Shown here piece after piece: positions 1 through 5,555 of a stretch of DNA of 5,555 nucleotides. The DNA comes from JBOHHR01 sp050740975 (GTDB lineage: Bacteria > Pseudomonadota > Gammaproteobacteria > JBOHHR01). A model generated the notes under the pieces. It did not search any database. It worked only from the letters and a program-made list of their open reading frames with translations, and was not told the origin of the DNA. Within the stretch, counting starts at the first letter, position 1. The number at the start of each line of letters is the position of its first letter. The translations under genes were made by a program, and so were the position numbers. The DNA lies in the NCBI GenBank assembly GCA_050740975.1, contig JBOIEE010000289.1:1-5555 (forward strand), written 5' to 3'.

Positions 1-90
1 CTGCAGAACGACACCATTACGCGACGCGAACAACGCTATTCGCACATCCTTGACCAGCAGCCAGTCGAGGGTGAGGTTGATTTGTTTTAG
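1..90 (+). CDS. C-terminal end of an unidentified protein (partial)
   Basis: An open frame runs from the left edge to a TAG at 88-90 and encodes 29 residues, ending in an acidic stretch and a terminal phenylalanine (…GEVDLF). It stops 30 bases before cheB on the same strand, so it is probably the preceding gene of the same transcription unit. Genes just upstream of cheB are often chemotaxis genes (cheR, cheD, cheA or a methyl-accepting protein), but I do not recognise a family in this short tail, so no function is assigned. The arginine- and glutamine-rich part before the tail looks hydrophilic and could be a linker or helix. That it is coding is inferred from the open frame and the tight spacing. 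Confidence 0.5.
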   Translation: MQNDTITRREQRYSHILDQQPVEGEVDLF

Positions 91-120
91 CGTGGCCACT
101 GGACTTAACGGGTATAAACG

Positions 121-1188
121 ATGAAGAAAATAAAAGTGCTCATCGTGGACGACTCAGCCCTGCAACGCCGATTATTGACGGAGATCCTAAGCGCTGATCC
201 ATCCATCGAAGTAGTAGGGGAGGCCAGTGAACCACTCGAGGCGAGAGAGCTCATTAAGGGGTGTAATCCCGACGTTCTTACCCTAGATGTCAAGATGCCA
301 AAGATGGACGGCCTTAGCTTTCTGAAAAATCTGATGCGGCTGCGTCCCATGCCCGTGGTCATGGTTTCCGCACTGACAGAAGAAGGCGCCGAGGTCACCT
401 TACAGGCGCTCGAGCTCGGGGCGGTGGACTTTATCAGCAAACCGAAAGATATCCAGCATACCTTTGAGGACTATGCCGGACAGATCATCAGCAAGGTCAA
501 GACGGCCAGCCAAGCGCGTGTGCAGGTTCGCTCGGGACAAACCGCCCGCGTGGTCAAAGACCAAGCTTCCACGGCTGAGGGGCCGCAAAAGCTAAGCGCG
601 GAGGGATACAAAAGCACCACGCGCGTGATCGCGATCGGCGCTTCCACAGGTGGCACCGAGGCGATAAAAGAAGTTCTCGCACGCCTGCCCGCGAGTTGCC
701 CCGGGATCCTAATCACCCAGCACATACCCGAGGCGTTTAGCAAATCGTTTGCGACACGTATGAATGGGCTATCAGCCATCACGGTCTCGGAAGCCGAGGA
801 TGGTGAGGCGATCCTGCCTGGCCACGCCTACATAGCTCCCGGTAACCGCCACCTGTTGGTGGTGCGAGACGGCGCACGCTACCGTTGCAAACTGAGTGAC
901 GCTTCCCCTGTTAACCGACATCGTCCTTCGGTGGATGTGCTATTCCGTTCTGTGATGCAGCACGTGGGTCGGCGAGCGCTGGGAGTAATTCTAACCGGTA
1001 TGGGCGCCGATGGCGCGAAAGGCATGAAAGCGATGCATGAAGTTGGGGCTTATACCATCGCCCAGGACGAGCAAAGCAGCGTTATTTGGGGAATGCCGGG
1101 TGAAGCGGTCAAGGCTCAAGCTGTGGATTGCGTGCTTCCATTAGCCAAAATCCCGGCAAAGATCCTGGCCCTATGTCAGCAGCAGTAA
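121..1188 (+). CDS. cheB: CheB, chemotaxis protein-glutamate methylesterase/glutamine deamidase
   Basis: CheB removes methyl groups from glutamates of methyl-accepting chemotaxis proteins and deamidates glutamines, giving sensory adaptation in the cytoplasm at the receptor array; phosphorylation by CheA activates it. Residues 1-125 form a receiver domain with the acidic pair D10-D11, phospho-acceptor D56 (LTLDVKMPKMDG), S83 and K107 in the FISKPK motif. A variable linker (about 126-165) leads to the methylesterase domain (about 168-350). Its catalytic triad is visible: S175 in IGASTGG, H201 in TQHIP and D297 in TGMGADGA. The 355-residue length is normal for the family and no key residue is missing. 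The ATG at 121 places the first beta strand (KIKVLIVDDS) right at the N-terminus, as expected, although no strong Shine-Dalgarno is seen. The gene probably ends a chemotaxis operon that begins left of the window, since no other che gene follows it. Confidence 0.96.
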   Translation: MKKIKVLIVDDSALQRRLLTEILSADPSIEVVGEASEPLEARELIKGCNPDVLTLDVKMPKMDGLSFLKNLMRLRPMPVVMVSALTEEGAEVTLQALELGAVDFISKPKDIQHTFEDYAGQIISKVKTASQARVQVRSGQTARVVKDQASTAEGPQKLSAEGYKSTTRVIAIGASTGGTEAIKEVLARLPASCPGILITQHIPEAFSKSFATRMNGLSAITVSEAEDGEAILPGHAYIAPGNRHLLVVRDGARYRCKLSDASPVNRHRPSVDVLFRSVMQHVGRRALGVILTGMGADGAKGMKAMHEVGAYTIAQDEQSSVIWGMPGEAVKAQAVDCVLPLAKIPAKILALCQQQ

Positions 1189-1278
1189 ATCAGGCCACCT
1201 GTCGGATCTGGGTTTTGCACGACCTCCCTTCTGGAACAATATCTGCATTTTTAGTAATAAAATTGGACCGCTACGATA

Positions 1279-1974
1279 GTGACACGCTGGTTTTTCCTTT
1301 GCTTGTTGCCGATATGGGGCTGCACCACACCCTACAAAAACGCCTGCCTCGTACCAGACCAAGAAACCCGCGCCGCTATCGTTCGGATCGCGACCTCCAC
1401 AGGCAGCGACGCCAGCGGTGTTATCGTCGGCCGATGGCAGGTGCTAACGGTCGCGCACGCGTTGGACGACATCGAGACGACAGATCTGCGGGTATCGGTA
1501 GAGATTGCCGGCCATTTCCGCGCAGCGAAAGTCATATCAATCGATCTGGAGAAAGATCTCGCTTTGCTATCGGTAGACACGGCCGGTCTGAAACCCGCCA
1601 GTATGGGTACCAAAGGTTTATCCGAATTCGAGCCGGTTTGGGCTGTGGGCTTCCCCTTGGCGCTGGAGCAAAGAACAACCCTCGGCTTGTTTCAGCGCGT
1701 AGATGGTGGCAGGCTGTATAGCAACGTGCATGTCAACAGCGGCAGCTCCGGGGGTGGCTTGTTTCGTTGCCAAGGCGGGGCCTATGAACTGGTCGGTGTG
1801 CTGCGCGCGTTCATTGCTTATAGAATAGGCGATGAATTGGTTAACATTGGCGAATCAACGTCGGTACCTGTCGATCAGATCGTGAGTTTTTTAGCATCGG
1901 CGCCGAAGCTGGCGCTGGGCACGGACTTAGGTGCCGGACAGGCGATGTTGACCGACGCCTCACAGGGACCGTAA
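1279..1974 (+). CDS. Trypsin-like serine protease, probable lipoprotein
   Basis: This 231-residue protein has the chymotrypsin-fold catalytic triad in order: H60 in VLTVAHALDD, D93 in EKDLALLSVD and S157 in NSGSSGGGLF. The serine motif resembles the HtrA/Deg form (NSGxSGG) more than the digestive-trypsin form GDSGG. No PDZ domain follows; the protease domain fills nearly the whole chain, with a tail of about 25 residues. The first 15 residues (MTRWFFLCLLPIWGC) look like a short lipoprotein signal with modified cysteine C15, although tryptophan at position -2 of the lipobox is unusual. C23 and C164 could pair in the periplasm. The GTG at 1279 is chosen because an in-frame TAA lies at 1258-1260, no other start codon intervenes, and it supplies the complete signal peptide. 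No good Shine-Dalgarno is visible. It lies 90 bases after cheB and 49 before a membrane protein gene. The substrate is unknown; envelope quality control is a reasonable guess. Confidence 0.82.
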   Translation: MTRWFFLCLLPIWGCTTPYKNACLVPDQETRAAIVRIATSTGSDASGVIVGRWQVLTVAHALDDIETTDLRVSVEIAGHFRAAKVISIDLEKDLALLSVDTAGLKPASMGTKGLSEFEPVWAVGFPLALEQRTTLGLFQRVDGGRLYSNVHVNSGSSGGGLFRCQGGAYELVGVLRAFIAYRIGDELVNIGESTSVPVDQIVSFLASAPKLALGTDLGAGQAMLTDASQGP

Positions 1975-2023
1975 CCGGCGGGTAGGGGCCCCGCGGCGAG
2001 GACCAAAACAACCACGCGGTACG

Positions 2024-2854
2024 ATGAAACATTCTGGCCCACGGACAATTAAGCCCCGTGAAGGGCTCGAATGGCTGCGACAAGCCCTTTGGCTCCTCTT
2101 GCGCCGGCCGGGGTTATTCATTGCCGGCGCTTTGCTCGCCCCCCTTGGCAGTACCGTTCTTCTGAATCTGTTTGAGCTCGGTTCCCGCTCAAGCGGATGG
2201 CTTTCAGTTGTCACCGCGGCGACTTGTTACGGCCTGCCCGTGAGTATCGTCGTACCGCTCGCATGCGCATTGGCGCGGGCAGTGAACCGGGAGCGAGTCC
2301 CCTCGACCCGACAACTCCTTTCCGCTTCTGCGCTCCGGGTTTTGGGCCGTACCGGTCTTTTCATCTTCGCGCTTTTGCTTCAAGCCTATTTTCCGGGTTA
2401 CCTGCTGGAGGACATCATCCGACCGGTGACCTCCGCCTCCAGCCTTGATGCTGCAAGTAGGGCCTCCTCTTTTGGCATGTTCGATTCGGTCTTGGGCGCC
2501 CAGATCGGTGCCTTAGGGGGGCTCTTGCTCGTTTTTCAGCTGCTGTTTTGCACGTTTGTCGTCCCCTTACACCTGTTTTCTGAGCGGCCGTTCTATTACT
2601 GCTGGCGTCTGAGCTTTTTGGCCATGCAGCTTAATCCATGGCTTTGGCCGCCATTAGGCTTAGCAGGGTTGTTGTTGATCTTATTGCCCGCGGTCCCGCT
2701 GTTGGACAGCGTGGTCCAGGTTTTGGCTTTGCCGCTTCCAGTCTACATCGGAGCGTTGTTGTACATTGCCTGGCTAGAGATCTTCCAAGGTGGGGAGGAG
2801 GAACCCGTCGTGCTCGAAACCCAAGCGGAAGAGGGGGACTATTCCTTCTCGTAA
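2024..2854 (+). CDS. Polytopic inner-membrane protein, BPSS1780-like
   Basis: This 276-residue protein has about six hydrophobic segments, near residues 30-50, 60-86, 106-128, 157-185, 206-228 and 229-254. They are flanked by a basic, amphipathic N-terminus (KPREGLEWLRQALWLLLRRP) and a hydrophilic acidic C-terminal tail (256-276). The N-terminal W-L-R-x-A-x-x-L-x-x-R-x-P pattern, the NPW…PPLGLAGLLLILLP stretch and the closing YIGALLYIAWLEIF resemble, from memory, the uncharacterised BPSS1780 family of proteobacterial membrane proteins, whose function is unknown. No transporter or enzyme motif is visible. The ATG at 2024 gives a cytoplasmic basic N-terminus; a GAGG at 1998-2001 lies too far upstream to be a normal ribosome site. 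It begins 49 bases after the protease gene, so the two may be cotranscribed. The stop codon comes 4 bases from the stop of the converging epimerase gene. Confidence 0.78.
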   Translation: MKHSGPRTIKPREGLEWLRQALWLLLRRPGLFIAGALLAPLGSTVLLNLFELGSRSSGWLSVVTAATCYGLPVSIVVPLACALARAVNRERVPSTRQLLSASALRVLGRTGLFIFALLLQAYFPGYLLEDIIRPVTSASSLDAASRASSFGMFDSVLGAQIGALGGLLLVFQLLFCTFVVPLHLFSERPFYYCWRLSFLAMQLNPWLWPPLGLAGLLLILLPAVPLLDSVVQVLALPLPVYIGALLYIAWLEIFQGGEEEPVVLETQAEEGDYSFS

Positions 2855-2858
2855 CGAT

Positions 2859-3890
2859 CTATGGTGCAGGGTTCCAGAAGAAATCAGGGTTTATCTGCTT
2901 GGTCTCAAGCAGGTATTGCAATTGTTTCAAGCGGGTGAAGCTGCGGGAATTAAACGCCTCCGGCGTGAGCAGGATGCGGGAGAACAACTCATAAAGCTGT
3001 TGCGCTCCGCGTCTGGCGTCCCAATCGCAACGGAATCCAGGCAATTGCTGATTGATCTTATCAAAGCACACCCGATAGCTGCGGTTGTCGCCATCGCTGT
3101 TGCCGAATACCAGCCGGCAGCCTTTGAACACCGAGGCGATGATCTGCGCGATCTCTTTCACTTGGTAGTTTCCCTTGGTGTCACCCACGTTAAAGATCTG
3201 ATTGTGGATCACATCGCGCGGCGCCCTGAGCACGCACAGGATGGCTTTGCAGATATCCAAGGCGTGGACCAAAGGACGCCAGGGAGTCCCGTCGCTCACC
3301 ATCTTTATTTCCTTGGTCGTCCAAGCAAAGCCGGCCAGATTGTTCAAAACGATGTCAAAGCGCATGCGCGGCGACGCCCCATAGGCTGTAGCATTGCGTA
3401 GGAACGTGGGCGAGAAATCGGGATCGGCCAGCGGGGCCACATCGCGTTCTACCAAAGTCTTACATTTGGCATAAGCCGTTTGCGGGTTTACCTGGGATTG
3501 CTCGCCCACGATATCTTCCGTAGCGAGCCCGTAAACACTGCACGAGGAGGTGTAAATAAATCGGCGCACACCGGCTTCTTTAGCCAGATCGGCTAAGCGC
3601 ACTGAACCCTTATGGTTTATATCGTGGGTGATCTTGGGTGCGAGCTGGCCGGCGGGATCATTCGACAGCTCCGCCATGTGGACTACGGCGTGCACGCCAT
3701 CGAGGTCGTGCAAGGCTACCTGACGAATATCCTTGTTCAGAGTCTTGGCGGTCAGATCGACCCCATGGTATAGCCACCCCGATTTGTAGAATCCCGTGTC
3801 AACCCCGACAACGTTAAAGCCTTCTTTCATCAACAAGGGAGCGAGCAAAGAACCGATATAGCCTTCAGTGCCGGTAACCAATACGTTCAT
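2859..3890 (-). CDS. NAD-dependent epimerase/dehydratase, extended SDR family
   Basis: This 343-residue enzyme is an extended short-chain dehydrogenase/reductase of the GalE/WcaG type, which usually epimerises, dehydrates or reduces nucleotide-linked sugars in the cytoplasm. The Rossmann motif GTEGYIG (residues 7-13) is followed by D31 at the end of strand beta-2, which favours NAD over NADP. The active site shows TSSCSVYG (114-121) and the YxxxK pair Y140/K144. Family substrate-domain motifs follow: LRNATAYG (164-171), N183, and WRPLVHALDI (204-213). The C-terminus (SRSFTRLKQLQYLL…DFFW) is like that of a group of unassigned SDR proteins in polysaccharide clusters, as far as I recall. The exact sugar cannot be read from sequence. 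It is the third gene of the minus-strand set, 104 bases after lhgO, and its product probably helps make a surface polysaccharide or modified sugar. Length and motifs are intact. Confidence 0.9.
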   Translation of the reverse strand: MNVLVTGTEGYIGSLLAPLLMKEGFNVVGVDTGFYKSGWLYHGVDLTAKTLNKDIRQVALHDLDGVHAVVHMAELSNDPAGQLAPKITHDINHKGSVRLADLAKEAGVRRFIYTSSCSVYGLATEDIVGEQSQVNPQTAYAKCKTLVERDVAPLADPDFSPTFLRNATAYGASPRMRFDIVLNNLAGFAWTTKEIKMVSDGTPWRPLVHALDICKAILCVLRAPRDVIHNQIFNVGDTKGNYQVKEIAQIIASVFKGCRLVFGNSDGDNRSYRVCFDKINQQLPGFRCDWDARRGAQQLYELFSRILLTPEAFNSRSFTRLKQLQYLLETKQINPDFFWNPAP

Positions 3891-3994
3891 CTTTCGCCGG
3901 TGTCGTTGTGGTGATCTGGTTTTTCCTGTGGCTATCGTATCGTAAGAATTCTAGTCCAAGAATACCTGCTGTGCCGGGAGCAGCATCGAATGTC

Positions 3995-5182
3995 CTAGCT
4001 CGAGATCTGGCTGGCTATGTGCTGGCCGATTAACAACGACGAAGTGGCGGCCGGGGAGGGCGCATTACAGACGTGTATCGAATTCTCAGCTTTTACGATC
4101 AGAAAATCGTCCACCAGCCTGCCGTCTCGCATCAAGGCTTGGGCACGTACCCCGGCGCCGGTGGGAACAAGATCGTGTTCCTGCACTTCAGGGATAAGTT
4201 GCTGTAGGCTGCGGGTAAATGCCTTCTTGCTCAAGGAGCGCCACACCTCCTGCAGTCCTTCACCCCAATGCCGGGCGGAAAGCCGCCAGAAACCGGGGTA
4301 GCTTATCGATTCCAGCGTGTCCCTTAATGCGAAGTCGGTTTTTCTGTAGCCTTCGCGCTTGAAGCTCAAAACCGCGTTGGGCCCGGCGTGTACCGTACCG
4401 TCGATCAGGCGCGTGAAGTGCACCCCGAGAAACGGAAAGTCGGGGTTCGGAACGGGATAAATCAGGTTTCTTACCAAGTGGCGCTTATCGGACTTAAGTT
4501 CGTAGTATTCGCCCCGGAAGGGAACGATCCGCGCTTTAAGGTCCGCTTTTGCCGAGCGCGCGATGCGATCGCTGTGCAAGCCACCGCAGTTGATGAGAAA
4601 ACGGGCTCGGATCGTGTCTGCGTTGGTTTCGATCTCGATTTGGCCGTTTTCCGCTCGAAGTCCTTCCGCCTTGGTGCGCAGGCGTATTTCACCTCCATTC
4701 TGTTCTATCAGCTTGGCGTAAACGAGGCTAACCTGCGTGAAGTCGACGATCCCAGTAGAGCGCACATGGATCGCCGCGAGGCAGGAGATATGCGGTTCGA
4801 TCTCTCGCGCCTCCTCTGGCGTGAGCTTCGTGACCTCGATGCCGTTCTTTAGTCCGCGCTGATAAAGATCCTCGATCAGCGGCAACTCTCGCGGTTCGGT
4901 GGCAAGGATGAGCTTTCCACAAACCTCGTGTTTGATCCCATGCTGTTGACAGAAGGCCACCATAGCGCGCGCCCCGTCGCGGCAGAAGCGGGCCTTGAAA
5001 CTTTGAGGCTGGTAATAGATCCCGGAATGGATGACCCCGCTGTTGTGGCCTGTTTGATGCCGCGCGAGCTCGGGCTCTTTCTCCAGCAGCAGCACGCTCG
5101 CGCCGGCTTTGTCGCGCGTGAGGGCCATGGCGGTGGACAGGCCGATGATCCCGCCGCCGATGATCACGTAGTCGTAAACCAT
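3995..5182 (-). CDS. lhgO: L-2-hydroxyglutarate oxidase family FAD enzyme (LhgO-like)
   Basis: The 395-residue protein belongs to the DAO-type FAD-dependent oxidoreductases and matches the LhgO/L2HGDH branch, which oxidises L-2-hydroxyglutarate to 2-oxoglutarate and in E. coli passes electrons to the membrane quinone pool. The dinucleotide-binding motif GGGIIG lies at 9-14, with E34 at the end of the second strand for the FAD ribose. Branch signatures follow: HNSGVIHSGIYY (46-57), CGKL (88-91), STGIVDF (142-148), NCGGLHSDRIA (198-208), VPFRGEYYEL (220-229), GPNAVLSFKREGY (267-279), GAGVRAQA (342-349) and CNAPSPAATSSLL (372-384). Length is close to the family norm and no signature is missing. 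The ATG at 5182 places the FAD motif at the N-terminus as usual. It starts 17 bases after the decarboxylase gene, so the two are very probably cotranscribed. Because it sits in a biosynthetic cluster rather than with lysine or glutarate catabolism genes, the true substrate may be another 2-hydroxy acid; that is inference. Confidence 0.9.
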   Translation of the reverse strand: MVYDYVIIGGGIIGLSTAMALTRDKAGASVLLLEKEPELARHQTGHNSGVIHSGIYYQPQSFKARFCRDGARAMVAFCQQHGIKHEVCGKLILATEPRELPLIEDLYQRGLKNGIEVTKLTPEEAREIEPHISCLAAIHVRSTGIVDFTQVSLVYAKLIEQNGGEIRLRTKAEGLRAENGQIEIETNADTIRARFLINCGGLHSDRIARSAKADLKARIVPFRGEYYELKSDKRHLVRNLIYPVPNPDFPFLGVHFTRLIDGTVHAGPNAVLSFKREGYRKTDFALRDTLESISYPGFWRLSARHWGEGLQEVWRSLSKKAFTRSLQQLIPEVQEHDLVPTGAGVRAQALMRDGRLVDDFLIVKAENSIHVCNAPSPAATSSLLIGQHIASQISS

Positions 5183-5194
5183 GTACCCGGGATT

Positions 5195-5198
5195 CTCC
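5195..5198 (-). promoter_or_regulatory. Candidate ribosome-binding site of lhgO
   Basis: GGAG on the minus strand follows directly after the TAA of the decarboxylase gene and lies 12 bases before the lhgO ATG. The spacing is somewhat long but usable, and it is the clearest Shine-Dalgarno-like site before any start in the window. Its place just past the upstream stop fits translation of lhgO from a shared messenger. Confidence 0.4.
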
Positions 5199-5199
5199 G

Positions 5200-5555
5200 T
5201 TAAACCAAGACCTCAAGCGGTGGCGGATGGCTTAGGAATTGGGTGGGGCTAGCGCTCAAGCCATAGGCTCCCGATTGCAACACTACCACCAGATCACCCA
5301 CCTCGGCTTTGGCCATCTCCATCTTATCGGCGAGCAAATCCAAAGGGGTGCACAGCGGACCCACCACAGACGCGATCTCCCGGTCCTTCCCCTGGACTTT
5401 GTTTCCGATGAGCACGGGATAGTTTTTGCGGATCACCTGGCCGAAATTGCCGGAGGCCGCCAGATGATGATGCAGTCCTCCATCGGTGACCAGAAACACC
5501 TGACCGCGAGACAGCTTGCGGTCTACCACACGGCAGACATAAACACCTGCTTCAC
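5200..5555 (-). CDS. PLP-dependent decarboxylase, exosortase A-associated type (C-terminal part)
   Basis: The frame is open to the right edge, so only the last 118 or so residues are present. They form the C-terminal beta-barrel domain of fold-type III (alanine racemase-like) ornithine/diaminopimelate/arginine decarboxylases. Visible motifs are TDGGLHHHLAASGNFG (about 5437-5487), GPLCTPLDLL with the conserved active-site cysteine codon at 5350-5352, and GDLVVVLQSGAYGLSAS with the conserved tyrosine codon at 5263-5265; these correspond to GPxCxxxD and GAY in DAP decarboxylase. The wording of the motifs, especially GGLHHHLAASGNFGQVIRxNYPV, matches from memory the group found beside exosortase A (PEP-CTERM) systems rather than LysA. 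The PLP-binding lysine lies in the missing N-terminal part. A GTG at 5527-5529 is internal and not a start, since coding similarity (AGVYVCRVVDRK) continues upstream of it. The natural substrate of this group is, to my knowledge, not established. Confidence 0.85.
   Translation of the reverse strand, partial: EAGVYVCRVVDRKLSRGQVFLVTDGGLHHHLAASGNFGQVIRKNYPVLIGNKVQGKDREIASVVGPLCTPLDLLADKMEMAKAEVGDLVVVLQSGAYGLSASPTQFLSHPPPLEVLV

Noticed and set aside
1215..1243. Possible promoter before the protease gene (TTGCAC with an AT-rich CAATAT/AATATC downstream)
   Set aside because: Both boxes match the sigma-70 consensus poorly, so it cannot be separated from chance.
1128..1721. 197-codon plus-strand frame overlapping the cheB end and the protease gene
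   Set aside because: Very arginine-rich, low-complexity product typical of a wrong frame; the protease frame carries the catalytic triad.
1978..1994. GC-rich hairpin (GCGGG / CCCGC) after the protease stop, next to a GGGGCCCC palindrome
   Set aside because: The stem is only 5 base pairs and no T-run follows, so it is not a credible intrinsic terminator.
2790..3401. 203-codon open frame on the plus strand opposite the epimerase gene
   Set aside because: It lies antisense to a gene with intact SDR motifs, overlaps the end of the membrane protein gene, and shows no recognisable domain; it is a shadow frame.
3967..3985. TGCTG / CAGCA inverted repeat just past the lhgO stop
   Set aside because: A 5-base-pair stem with a 9-base loop and no T-tract is too weak to call a terminator.
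4388..4852. 154-codon open frame on the plus strand opposite lhgO
   Set aside because: Antisense to conserved LhgO motifs and without any recognisable domain.
4728..5216. 162-codon minus-strand frame overlapping lhgO
   Set aside because: Arginine/histidine-rich product in a shifted frame of lhgO, which has all family signatures in its own frame.
5527..5529. GTG as the start of a complete 109-residue protein
   Set aside because: The frame stays open to the window edge with family-like residues upstream (AGVYVCRVVDRK), and the PLP-binding domain must precede it, so it is an internal valine codon.

Overview
The window looks like an ordinary, gene-dense stretch of a Gram-negative chromosome, most likely from a beta- or gammaproteobacterium. 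The reasons are moderately GC-rich coding DNA, a full-length CheB of the chemotaxis type, a probable lipoprotein signal on a secreted protease, a polytopic membrane protein resembling the proteobacterial BPSS1780 group, and the end of a decarboxylase resembling those found beside exosortase A (PEP-CTERM) loci. The species cannot be named from the sequence.

The left half (1-2854) reads on the plus strand. It opens with the last 29 codons of an unidentified gene (1-90). Next come cheB (121-1188), a small trypsin-like serine protease with a probable lipoprotein signal (1279-1974), and a six-helix inner-membrane protein (2024-2854). Gaps are 30, 90 and 49 bases. None holds a convincing terminator, so read-through is possible, but the protease and membrane protein have no evident role in chemotaxis.

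The right half (2859-5555) reads on the minus strand. In transcription order it holds the C-terminal part of a fold-type III PLP-dependent decarboxylase of the exosortase A-associated kind (cut by the right edge), an L-2-hydroxyglutarate oxidase (LhgO) family flavoenzyme 17 bases downstream, and after 104 bases an extended SDR NAD-dependent epimerase/dehydratase. They look like one operon, probably the end of an exopolysaccharide or exosortase biosynthetic cluster that continues past the right edge.

The two halves meet tail to tail with only 4 bases between stop codons (2855-2858), a sharp boundary between the chemotaxis-side genes and the envelope/polysaccharide genes. No stretch over about 105 bases lacks a gene. 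I saw no tRNA, rRNA, CRISPR array, insertion sequence or long repeat. The most interesting point is the pairing of an LhgO-type oxidase with an exosortase-type decarboxylase and a sugar epimerase, which hints at a specialised substrate. I see no clear evidence of a wholly new system inside the window.
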